Below are positions 1-8,400 of a stretch of DNA of 64,000 nucleotides, in pieces. Both the position numbers and the translations under genes were made by a program. The notes below the pieces were generated by a model that was not told where the DNA came from, did not search any database, and worked only from the letters and a program-made list of their open reading frames with translations. Location of the stretch: contig CAWCJL010000003.1 in assembly GCA_963795775.1 (NCBI GenBank), positions 310,001-374,000 of the forward strand, written 5' to 3'. This DNA is from CAWCJL01 sp963795775 (lineage in GTDB: Bacteria > Acidobacteriota > Terriglobia > Terriglobales > Acidobacteriaceae). Every line of letters begins with the position of its first letter. The stretch's first letter is position 1.

Positions 1-2
1 AT

Positions 3-161
3 GCGCACAACGAAGCGGACCGCGTCGCCGACATGGAATGCCTCCCGGAATCGCTGCACGACCGCCGCTATTACCAGCCCACCAATGAAGGCCGGGAGCG
101 CCTGCTGCGCCAGCGCATGGAAGAGGTCGAGGCCATCAAACGTGGCAAGCACCCCGGCTGA
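3..161 (+). CDS. rarA: RarA/MgsA replication-associated recombination ATPase, C-terminal fragment
   Basis: The first 52 codons in the frame starting at base 3 are open and end in TGA at 159-161. The peptide contains LPESLHDRRYYQPTNEGRER, which matches the conserved C-terminal end of the RarA/MgsA AAA+ family (typically LP..L....YYQPT..G.E..I..RL). RarA acts at stalled replication forks. The 5' part lies before the window, so no ATPase motif can be checked. The ATG at position 1 belongs to another frame and is not a start. About 110 bases separate the stop from the next gene, so the two are probably not translationally coupled. Confidence 0.7.
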   Translation, partial: AHNEADRVADMECLPESLHDRRYYQPTNEGRERLLRQRMEEVEAIKRGKHPG

Positions 162-273
162 GTAAGCCTCCTCTCTCGCTCCCGCGCACCCCCTCCGCAA
201 ATCGCGCGGTCAACAAACTCCGCTCTCCACCCTGAGGTGGATTGCCGCGCTGCTTCCGCTTTGCGACAATCAA

Positions 274-2352
274 GTGTTCACCCCTATGCCGGAACTTGGT
301 AGCTTCGCCCTCCTGCTCGCGTTGGCCCTGAGTGGATACAACCTCCTGGCCGGCGGCGTCGCGCTCCGCCAGATCGCCACCGGTGGCGGCGGACGGATCG
401 CGCCCGAGCGTCTTGCCGAAACTGCCCGGCGCGCCGGCATCGGCAGCTTCTTTGCCGTCAGCGTCGCGGCCTTTGCCCTGCTCTACGCTGTTTTCACCAA
501 CGACTTCTCCGTCTCCTACATCCTCCACCACTCCAACCGCGCGCTTCCCGGACCCTACAAGTTCGCCGCGCTCTGGTCCGGGCAGGAAGGCTCGCTGCTG
601 CTCTGGGCTTGGCTGCTCGCCGCCTACGGTTTTGTGCTCCGCGTGCGGCACAAGGTAGACGTCAAGCTCACGGCCTACGCCTCCACCATCCTCGCCGGCG
701 TCCAGATCTTCTTCCTGCTTCTGCTGAACTTCGCCGCGCCGCCCTTCGCGCTGGTGCAGGGACAGCCCCCGGCCGATGGCTTCGGCCTCAATCCCCTCCT
801 GCAATATCCGGAGATGGTGATCCATCCGCCGATGCTCTATCTCGGCTATGTCGGCTTCACCGTGCCCTTCGCCTTCGCGCTCGGCGCGCTGATGATGCGC
901 TATCCCGGCGAGAAGTGGATATGGATCACCCGCCGCTGGACCATGGTGACCTGGCTCTTTCTCACCTGCGGCATCTTTCTGGGCGCGCACTGGGCCTACT
1001 CCGTACTCGGCTGGGGCGGCTACTGGGGTTGGGACCCGGTGGAAAACGCCTCGCTCATGCCCTGGCTCACCGGCACTGCCTTTCTCCATTCCGTGATGAT
1101 GCAGGAAAAGCGCGGCATGATGAAGAAGTGGAACGTGTGGCTGATCTTCTCCACCTTCCTGCTCTCCATCCTCGGCACGCTGCTCACCCGCTCCGGCCTG
1201 GTCAGCTCGGTGCACGCTTTCGCGCAGTCCTCCATCGGCGAATGGTTCTACGCCTTCCTCGTCATCGTGCTCGCTGTCTGCCTTTTCACCTTCATCCTGC
1301 AGCGCGACCACCTCAAGTCCGAGCACAAGCTGGAGTCGCTGGTCTCCCGCGAGTCGAGCTTCCTGTTCAACAACCTGGTGCTGCTGGCGGCCTGCTTCAC
1401 TATCCTCTGGGGCACGCTCTTCCCCATCATTTCGGAATATGTGCAGGGCAATAAGGTCACCGTCGGCGCACCCTGGTACAACCGGATCGCGCTGCCCATC
1501 GGCCTCTTTTTGCTCCTGCTCACCGGCATCGGTCCGCTGCTGGCCTGGCGCTCGGCGTCGCTCAAATCCATCCGCCGCAATTTCATTCTTCCCGGCATCG
1601 CTACTGGCGTTACCGCGATCGTCCTGCTTGCCATCGGGCTCCGGCCCTGGCGCGATCAGGCCACGCTCTACTCCCTGGTAGCCTTCTCGCTCGCTGCCGG
1701 CGTCATCACCGCGGTCACGTCGGAGTTCCTCCGCGGCGCCCACGTCATCCAGCGGCAGACCGGCCGGCCGCTCTTCGCCGCAGCCGTGCAACTGGTACGC
1801 CGCAACACGCGCCGTTACGGAGGCTACCTCGTCCACTTCGGTGTGGTGGTCATTTTTATCGGCATTGCCGGCTCGGCCTTCAACCGCTCGCAGGAGCAGG
1901 AGATGGACTTCGGGCAGGCCATGCGCGTTGGCCCTTACACGCTCGTCTGCCAGGACTACACGCAGGAATCCAACCTGAACTACGACACCGAATACGCCTT
2001 GCTTGACGTGTACCGCGGCGGCAAGAAGATCACCCAGCTCGCCCCGGAGAAGCGCTTCTACCAGGCCTCCCAACAGTCGTCCACCATGGTGGCAAATCAC
2101 TCCACCTTGGCTTGGGACCTCTACGTCATCTATGCCGGGCAGAATCCCGATACCAACCACCCCATCATCAAGGTCTTCCTCAATCCCCTGGTCGCCTGGA
2201 TCTGGATCGGCGTCGGCATCGTGATCCTGGGCACGCTGGTCGCACTCTCGCCTAACCTCGGTACCGCGCTGGCCCGCAGCCCCGTCCGGGTGCCCGCCCG
2301 CTCCCTGGTTCCGGAAAGTGCGGCAGCCCCCCTCGCCCGAGGAGGCGACTGA
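274..2352 (+). CDS. ccmF: Cytochrome c haem lyase subunit CcmF
   Basis: This 692-residue polytopic membrane protein belongs to the CcmF/NrfE/CcsA haem-handling family, which transfers haem to apocytochrome c in the periplasm. Residues 247-260 hold the tryptophan-rich WWD-type signature (GWGGYWGWDPVENAS). Conserved histidines lie in HHSNRALPGPYKF (about residue 85) and PEMVIHPPMLYLGY (about 180). The C-terminal third has a large extracytoplasmic region before a last membrane segment near residue 650. The size is slightly above the usual 640-660. The called start is a GTG; an in-frame ATG lies at 286. Its stop overlaps the next gene's start by one base (TGATG), indicating translational coupling with ccmH. 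Confidence 0.93.
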   Translation: MFTPMPELGSFALLLALALSGYNLLAGGVALRQIATGGGGRIAPERLAETARRAGIGSFFAVSVAAFALLYAVFTNDFSVSYILHHSNRALPGPYKFAALWSGQEGSLLLWAWLLAAYGFVLRVRHKVDVKLTAYASTILAGVQIFFLLLLNFAAPPFALVQGQPPADGFGLNPLLQYPEMVIHPPMLYLGYVGFTVPFAFALGALMMRYPGEKWIWITRRWTMVTWLFLTCGIFLGAHWAYSVLGWGGYWGWDPVENASLMPWLTGTAFLHSVMMQEKRGMMKKWNVWLIFSTFLLSILGTLLTRSGLVSSVHAFAQSSIGEWFYAFLVIVLAVCLFTFILQRDHLKSEHKLESLVSRESSFLFNNLVLLAACFTILWGTLFPIISEYVQGNKVTVGAPWYNRIALPIGLFLLLLTGIGPLLAWRSASLKSIRRNFILPGIATGVTAIVLLAIGLRPWRDQATLYSLVAFSLAAGVITAVTSEFLRGAHVIQRQTGRPLFAAAVQLVRRNTRRYGGYLVHFGVVVIFIGIAGSAFNRSQEQEMDFGQAMRVGPYTLVCQDYTQESNLNYDTEYALLDVYRGGKKITQLAPEKRFYQASQQSSTMVANHSTLAWDLYVIYAGQNPDTNHPIIKVFLNPLVAWIWIGVGIVILGTLVALSPNLGTALARSPVRVPARSLVPESAAAPLARGGD

Positions 2353-2930
2353 TGCCCTTTCACGACCCCATCGTCCCGACCGCGCCACCTCCAGATGCCG
2401 CCGTTCCGAGCGCAGCGAAGAATCCAGCCAAAGCCTCGAGTTGCACCAGCCCCAAGCGCCTGGCCCAACTCGGCTCCGTCCTGCTGCTCGTCATCGCAAC
2501 CGCCGGCTTCGGCAATCCCGGCTCGGTCACCGGCGCAGACATGCACGCTCGTTTTGACAAGCTCGGTCATAGCATCATGTGCCCCTGCAGTTGCAACGAG
2601 CTGCTCGGAGAATGCAACCACGTCGGCTGCCCGGACTCCGACAAAATGCGCGGCGAACTGACGGCCTCCATCCAGCGCGGCGATTCCAACGACACCATCT
2701 TCCGCAGCTTTCAGGCCGAGTACGGGCCTACCGCCCTGGCCGCCCCCATGTTCACCGGCTTCAACCGCATGAGCTGGTTTGTGCCGCCGCTGGTGCTGCT
2801 GCTGGGCATCGGCCTGGTCTTCGCCATCGTGCGCAAGTGGCGCCTCCGCACTGTGCCCATGCCGGCCGCCCCAGCCGATCCCGGCTACAGCGCCGTCCGC
2901 GACCGCATCCGCCGGGAGACCGAGCTATGA
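2352..2930 (+). CDS. ccmH: Cytochrome c maturation protein CcmH (cysteine-rich variant)
   Basis: This 192-residue protein is a CcmH/CycL-type thiol oxidoreductase that handles the apocytochrome c CXXCH thiols. The N-terminal hydrophobic stretch (about residues 36-57) is a membrane or signal anchor. It is followed by the CcmH domain and a second membrane segment (WFVPPLVLLLGIGLVFAIV, about 137-156). The canonical LRCxxC is replaced by MCPCSCNELLGECNHVGCP, which has five cysteines. I know this pattern from other acidobacterial CcmH proteins, so it is probably lineage-typical rather than damaged. The ATG overlaps the ccmF stop. A three-copy 57-bp repeat begins about 40 bases downstream. Confidence 0.85.
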   Translation: MPFHDPIVPTAPPPDAAVPSAAKNPAKASSCTSPKRLAQLGSVLLLVIATAGFGNPGSVTGADMHARFDKLGHSIMCPCSCNELLGECNHVGCPDSDKMRGELTASIQRGDSNDTIFRSFQAEYGPTALAAPMFTGFNRMSWFVPPLVLLLGIGLVFAIVRKWRLRTVPMPAAPADPGYSAVRDRIRRETEL

Positions 2931-2971
2931 AGCCTGGCTCCGAGCTCAACACGTCCGCACTCTGCACGGCT

Positions 2972-3142
2972 TGTCATCCTGAGCGGAGTGGATTGGCAGT
3001 ATCGACCCACGCAGTCGCCCGTACAATCTGTCATCCTGAGCGGAGTGGACTGGCAGTACCGACCCACGCAGTCGTCCGTACGATCTGTCATCCTGAGCGG
3101 AGTGGGCCTGCAGTACCGGCCCACGGAGTCGAAGGACCTGCG
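2972..3142 (+). repeat. Three tandem copies of a 57-bp dispersed repeat
   Basis: Units start at exactly 57-base spacing (2972-3028, 3029-3085, 3086-3142). Each opens with TGTCATCCTGAGCGGAGTGG. The third ends in GGAGTCGAAGGACCTGCG, while the first two have diverged 3' halves. The third unit contains a perfect inverted repeat, GTGGGCC at 3102-3108 and GGCCCAC at 3118-3124, so it can fold as a hairpin. A solo copy of the same length lies at 5337-5393. The array separates ccmH from the CcmI-like gene. Confidence 0.9.
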
Positions 3143-3168
3143 TTTTCGGCAATTAGGAAAGAGGCCGC

Positions 3169-3450
3169 ATGATTCTCCTCACCTGCGCCCTGCTCACCAT
3201 CGCAATCTTCGCTTACGTCTTCTTCCCGGAGCGCCACCTCACCGCGCAGGATCCGAAGAGCCGCCTGGAATACCTCGAGGAGCGCAAGGCGGTGCTCTAC
3301 GACAACCTCCGCGATCTCAACTTCGAGTACCGCGCCGGCAAGTATCCGGAAGAGGACTACCTCGCCCAGCGCGCTGCACTTGAAAACGAAGCGGGGGTAG
3401 TCCTTGCCGAGCTCGACCAGCTCCAGTCCGTGCAACCCCGACGTGCCTAG
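3169..3450 (+). CDS. CcmI-like small membrane protein of the cytochrome c maturation cluster
   Basis: This 93-residue protein has an N-terminal membrane segment (residues 2-19, MILLTCALLTIAIFAYVFF) followed by a charged, probably coiled-coil tail. The tail contains DNLRDLNFEYRAGKYPEEDY, which resembles the N-terminal region of CcmI/CycH apocytochrome chaperones, where a membrane helix precedes an L.DL..D...GK....Y motif. The TPR domain of full-length CcmI is absent. The position after ccmF-ccmH supports a role in cytochrome c maturation. The start ATG follows AGGAAAGAGG, a good ribosome-binding site. It may assist CcmH or CcmF as a short assembly factor; that role is inferred. Confidence 0.65.
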   Translation: MILLTCALLTIAIFAYVFFPERHLTAQDPKSRLEYLEERKAVLYDNLRDLNFEYRAGKYPEEDYLAQRAALENEAGVVLAELDQLQSVQPRRA

Positions 3451-3456
3451 CGGAGG

Positions 3457-3828
3457 TCAGCGCTTCGCAAGCGCTGCTACCCGGGCGCGCACCAGCTTCT
3501 GAATGAGCGCCTTCGGCAACGGCTGATCCAAAGGCAGATGAAGACTGCTCTTGGTCCGGGTATAGGGCTGAAGCTCCTCTGCGAAGCTGTCAAACAGCGA
3601 GCCGCTGAAGGGGAGCACACTCAGATGGTGTTTGAAGGCTGCATATCCGAAGAAAGGCCTTCCTAACGAAAACGCAGGTATGCCATAGGAGATCAGTTCC
3701 ACCGCGTCTTCCGGGACAGCCTCCCGGATGATCTCCCGAAGCTGGCGCAGACGCGCGCGAACTGGCTCAGGCCTCGCCAGTATGTATGCCTCCACCGCCT
3801 CGTTTGCATCCGTCCGCACGCGCACCAT
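3457..3828 (-). CDS. DUF1801 / YdhG-like protein (frataxin-like fold)
   Basis: This 123-residue protein matches the DUF1801/YdhG family. It shows AYILARPEPVRARLRQLREII near the N terminus, then AVELISYGIPAFSLGRPFFGYAAFKHHLSVLP, the family hallmark, and a C-terminal SLHLPLDQPLPKALIQKLVRAR. Some relatives are annotated as intracellular iron chaperones with a frataxin-like fold; the biochemical role is not established. It lies on the opposite strand inside the ccm block and ends 7 bases from the CcmI-like gene stop, so the two are convergent. It was probably inserted into the locus independently. Confidence 0.75.
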   Translation of the reverse strand: MVRVRTDANEAVEAYILARPEPVRARLRQLREIIREAVPEDAVELISYGIPAFSLGRPFFGYAAFKHHLSVLPFSGSLFDSFAEELQPYTRTKSSLHLPLDQPLPKALIQKLVRARVAALAKR

Positions 3829-3991
3829 CTTACGTCCATGACGGACGCACGCGTCTACATAAAAACCGCTGAATCACCGCCCGCCGCAATGGGAAGCCGT
3901 GCAAGCATGCCTGGGACGGGTTTACCGGTTTGCAAGATCACCTCGGCATCGCTGATCCTAAGAGGTGCACCCCGTCACTGATCGAATCTTT

Positions 3992-5320
3992 ATGCCCAGA
4001 CTCATTCCGACGCTCGTTGTTCTTCTCTCCGCGCCCCTCGCGCTGGCGGCCACCATTACCGGCACGGTCACAGACGGCACGAACAACAAGCCATCCGCCG
4101 GCGATGCCGTCGTCCTCATCTCGCTCCAGCAGCGTATGCAGGAAGCCGCCCGCACCACCACCGACGCCCACGGCCGCTACACACTGGACGTACCCGACAG
4201 CGGCATGCACCTGGTGCGCGTCGATCACCAGAAGGCCTCCTACTTCCAGCCCGCTCCACCCAACACCCCCACCGTGGACGTGACCGTCTATGACGTCGCC
4301 CCGGTGGTCGCGGGCATCACCACCGAGGCTGCCGTCTCACGCGTCGAGACCGATCCGCAGGGCCTCAAGGTCACCCAGAGCTACTTCATTAAGAACGACT
4401 CGCACCCGCCGCGGACGCAGTTCTCCAGCCATTCCTACGAGATCTACCTCCCGCCGGATGCGCAGATCGAGGGCGCCGCTGCCATGGGCCCTGGCGGTAT
4501 GCCGGTCGCCTCTTCCCCCGCGCCCATGGGCGAGAAGGGCCACTACGCCTATTTGTTCCCGCTCCGTCCCGGCGAGACGCAGTTCCAGGTGAGCTATCGC
4601 CTGCCCTACTCCGGCACTTACACCTTCACCCCGAAGCTCACCGCCGGCGGCGCCGATAATGTCGTCGTCATGCTGCCCAAGAGCATGAGCTTCAAGCCCG
4701 CTGCCGGCTCCCCCTACCAGCCGATTAACGACGACGTGAACGCACAAACCTTTGTCGCGAAAAGCGTAACCGCCGCCCAGCCGCTTACCTTTACCGTCTC
4801 CGGTTCCGGCGCCCTGCCGCGCGATGTGCAGGCCCAGGGCGGAGGCCAGGGAGCCGAAGGCGCAGGCGCACAAGGCCAGCCCGGAGCCGTAAACGGCGCC
4901 GAAGACACGCGTCCCGGCGGCGGGCTCGGCAATCCCATCGACACCCCGGACCCACTCAACAAGTACAAGTGGTGGATCCTCAGCGGCATCGGCCTCGCCC
5001 TGGCCATCGCGGCAGCCTTCTTCCTGCGCCGGCCGGCCGCCCCCTCCACCGCCGTGGGTGCCGCGGCTTACGGACCCACCGTGCCGCCCAGCCCTGCCGG
5101 CGTGGCGCCCCATCCGGTGACGCCCAATGGGCTCACCGCTCCCGGTTCCGCCGAATCGCTGGCCGGCCTCAACGGTCACCCGCCCCTGCTCGCCGCCCTC
5201 AAAGACGAACTCTTCGCCCTCGAAACCGACCACCTGCAGGGCAAAGTCTCCGACGAGGAATACACCGCCCACAAAGCCGCCCTCGAAGTCGTCCTCCGCC
5301 GCGCTCTCACCCGCTCCTGA
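3992..5320 (+). CDS. Secreted/membrane carboxypeptidase-regulatory-like protein with CcmI-like tail
   Basis: The 442-residue product starts with a clear signal peptide (PRLIPTLVVLLSAPLALA) and a beta-rich carboxypeptidase-regulatory-like domain (ITGTVTDGTNNKP...GRYTLDVP, about residues 19-100). A long extracytoplasmic beta region follows, then a Gly/Ala/Gln-rich linker, one membrane helix (WWILSGIGLALAIAAAFFL) and a proline-rich cytosolic stretch. The tail (LLAALKDELFALETDHLQGK and EEYTAHKAALEVVL) resembles that of the CcmI-like gene upstream. An alternative GTG start at 3965 adds nine residues but spoils the signal peptide. Similar genes beside ccm clusters of acidobacteria suggest a link to cytochrome c biogenesis; the exact function is unknown. 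Confidence 0.6.
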   Translation: MPRLIPTLVVLLSAPLALAATITGTVTDGTNNKPSAGDAVVLISLQQRMQEAARTTTDAHGRYTLDVPDSGMHLVRVDHQKASYFQPAPPNTPTVDVTVYDVAPVVAGITTEAAVSRVETDPQGLKVTQSYFIKNDSHPPRTQFSSHSYEIYLPPDAQIEGAAAMGPGGMPVASSPAPMGEKGHYAYLFPLRPGETQFQVSYRLPYSGTYTFTPKLTAGGADNVVVMLPKSMSFKPAAGSPYQPINDDVNAQTFVAKSVTAAQPLTFTVSGSGALPRDVQAQGGGQGAEGAGAQGQPGAVNGAEDTRPGGGLGNPIDTPDPLNKYKWWILSGIGLALAIAAAFFLRRPAAPSTAVGAAAYGPTVPPSPAGVAPHPVTPNGLTAPGSAESLAGLNGHPPLLAALKDELFALETDHLQGKVSDEEYTAHKAALEVVLRRALTRS

Positions 5321-5336
5321 GGGGCCCGGCTCCGCT

Positions 5337-5393
5337 TGTCATCCTGAGCGGAGTGGGCCAGTACCATCGGCCCATGGAGTCGAAGGACCTGCG
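5337..5393 (+). repeat. Solo copy of the 57-bp dispersed repeat
   Basis: It is exactly 57 bases, from TGTCATCCTGAGCGGAGTGG to GGAGTCGAAGGACCTGCG, matching the array at 2972-3142. The inner inverted repeat TGGGCC...GGCCCA is kept although the spacer sequence differs, which points to a conserved hairpin. It lies just after the carboxypeptidase-regulatory-like gene. Confidence 0.85.
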
Positions 5394-5420
5394 TTGTCTT
5401 CGATCACTCCAAAAAAGAAA

Positions 5421-5447
5421 GAGGAAGGGCCGAAGCCCTCCCCTTTT
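5421..5447. terminator. Probable bidirectional terminator between convergent genes
   Basis: A short hairpin (AGGGC, CGAA loop, GCCCT, extended by flanking GG/CC pairs) is followed by CCCTTTT on the plus strand. On the minus strand it is followed by a run rich in T (complement of AAAAAAGAAAGAGG). It sits between the convergent carboxypeptidase-regulatory-like gene and the TonB receptor gene. Confidence 0.6.
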
Positions 5448-5463
5448 GCGTGCATTGTTGCAG

Positions 5464-8400
5464 TTAGAAGGTGAACTTCAACTGGAACTCCGTTGACCGC
5501 GCATCGCCCTGGTCAAAGGTGCCGGATCCGCGCACGATGCGATTGGCATTCCGCACCGACGAGTCATACACCCCGTTGGGATAGTTCGCGTCCGACGCAC
5601 CCGCTACCAGCAGCTCAGCGTCGTAATTGTTCAGGCTGAAGTTGGCGAAATTGGCCACGTTGTACATCGCCACACCCGGCTCAAGTATTGCCGACTCAGA
5701 GATGAAGTGCAGGTGGATCGGATAGGTGAAGCTGGCGTCGAGCGTCCGGAACGGATAATTCCGAAGCGTCGGGCCAGTCGGCACTGCGATCGGTTGCATG
5801 ACAGCACCCATGGCGATCATCTGGGCTGCCGTGACCAGTCCAGTATTCACCAGCGCCTGCCCTGCAGGAGTCAGCGTGCCCGCCCGCGTTGCGTTGTACC
5901 GGTTGATCAGGGTGGTCAGGGTCTTGTTGTTGTACTGCCGCATGAAAGCGCCGGGGTTCGTGCCTGGGACCGGATCGCCGATCGAACCGTCACCGGTGTA
6001 GTCGGACTGGAAAATCTGCCCGGCTGCGCCGTTCGTGGTCGTGTCAAGGACCAGGTTGGTGGCCGGTGCACTATAGAAGTGCCCGATCAGGCCGATACGC
6101 GGCCCATACTTGAGTTCGGCCGAACCACCGAACGACAGGATGTGCGTGCGATCGAGCTCGCCGGGGCCGATGAACCGCGTGGGCTGGTTGTAATCCCATG
6201 AATTCGGTGTGAAGAACGAATCAGAACCCGCACCGTTGCTTCCTGTCGTCGTGCTCACCTGGCGCGAGAAGGAATAAGACGCTTCGAAGTTGGAGCTCAG
6301 CACGCCCGGCATTGGGTGCCGTGCCTGCTGGCGGAAGTTGAACTGCAAGGCGTCATAACCCGCGCGCCCGCCGGGGAACTGGAACCATCCCTGGCCGACT
6401 TTCGGATTGATACCGCCGAACGCGATCGTGCCCGGCGCCGGATACCCACCATTGAGCTGCGTACCGGAGTCGAGCCCGTTGCCCGCAAAGTCCTGAATGC
6501 GGAGCCCGCCCAGAATGGCCTGGTTCAGAGTGGAATAGCCGTTACTGGTAATCGTCGTGTTGATCGCCGCCGCAGCAGCCGCCGGGTCAAGGTAGCGGGC
6601 ATCACCCACGCGGTTGGTATCCACCGCCTGTTCGATGTGGTTCGTCACCGAGTGGATGTAGTCCACGCTCAGGATCGATCCGTGCCACAGCTCCCGTTGC
6701 ACGCCGAAGTTCATCTGGGTGGCATATGCCGTCTTGAAGTCAGGCGCATAGGCCGCGTAACCCGCTGCCGTGGGAATGGCCAGCGTGTTGCCCACATAGT
6801 CGCCGTTTACAGATACGCCGCCCGAAGCGGTGGTTGCCGCCTGGTACTGCGCCTGCAGCGCCGCAAACGCCGGCCCGGACTGGGCGATCGTCTCGTTGTT
6901 GCAGAGATCGCGGATGGAAGTGCCGTTGTAACTGTCTACCACGGTAGTCGTTCCGGGCAGCGTGAACGAGTAGATCCCGGCGCCGCTGCAAAGCGACTTG
7001 GTCGCATAAAAGCGTCCCTGGGCCAGCTTGAACGGACGGTCGAACAGCACATTGTTGAAGACCGAGTTCTCGTAGTACACGCCGATACCGCCGCGGATCA
7101 CGGTCTTTCCGGTGCCGCCCGGGCTATAGGCAAACCCGAGCTGCGGGCCGAGGTCAGTATTGGGCTGCCGAATGCGCGCCCCCAGGCCCGGGCCGAATTG
7201 ATCCAGCAGGCGGTCGTTCGGCGAGGCGCAGGGCTGGTACCCAGTCAGGGCTACATCCACCGCCGAGCACGGGATCGGCGCCAGGTCCGCATCCGCCCGT
7301 CCCGTATCACGGATCCAGCGAACGCCAAAGTTCAGGGTGAAGTCCGGGCGGATCTTCCAGTTGTCCGCGACATAGGCGAACGTACGCCAGTCGCCTTGTC
7401 CGCCGGCCGGAGCGCCGAAGCCCGGCAACTCTGTGAAATAGCCTTGCCCGTTGCCGAGAATGACAGTGCGCGCCCCGTAGTCGAGCGGGTTGGTGTCATC
7501 CGGTCCAAGCAGCGTCGACCCGGTAATGGAAACGCGCGGCGCCAGGCTGAAGAACCCGGCAAAGCCGCCGCCCAGGATGCGGTTGAAGCCGCCGCCGAAG
7601 CGAATGTTGTGCGACCCCTTGATCCAGCTCCCGTCGTAGCGGAACTGCTTGTCGGACTGGTAGGTCTGCTGCGGAGCCAGGTAGTTCGGGCCGCTGTACA
7701 GGCCCTGGGCAGCATAGTAGAACTCGATGCCCGGAACACCGTAGTACGTGCTCGCCGAGCTGACCGCGTTCCCGATCAGGTTGTGGAACTTCTCGTAGCT
7801 CACGCGGAAGCTGTGGGTGGTGTGCTGCGTCGAGAAGTCCGCCCCGCCTGCAATGCCCGGCGTATTGTCGCGATTCGCATAGATCGAATATCCCTTGCCA
7901 AACGCCGACACCGCGGAGTTCGCCTCATAATTCGCGCGTGCGAAGAAGTGAATGCCCTTTGGTCCGTTGTAGTCCAGGCGCCCGGTCGAGTACGTGTCGC
8001 GGAAGGGCGTGGGCACGAATGGATACCTGTCCAGGATGTTCGCAAACAGCGGGCCCACAGTCGAAACCGTGCCCGTGTCCTGCTTTACGCGTTCCGAGTT
8101 GGCGAAGAAGAACAGCTTGTCCTTAATGATCGGACCGCCGACGCTGCCGCCAAACTGGTTGCGCTGGAAGGGCGTATCCACCCCGCGCTCGGTCGCGAAG
8201 CCGACGCTGTGATCCTGGAAGTTGTAGTACAGCATCCCGTGCACGGAATTGGTGCCCGACCGCGTGGCCGCCTGCACCGAACCCGTCGAGGTGATGTCGC
8301 CCGTAATGTCCTGGGTGGAGCGCGAAATCTGCACCTGGTCGATCGCGCCCTGCGACACGTTGAAGATGGTCGTGCCCACCGTCTCGTCGGTGATGTCCTG

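Noticed and set aside
136..2388. 750-codon open frame on the minus strand
   Set aside because: It is antisense to ccmF, rich in charged low-complexity residues and lacks domain signatures; a typical GC-rich shadow frame.
2972..3142. Possible CRISPR array
   Set aside because: The three units are adjacent with no unique spacers, and no cas genes are in the window.
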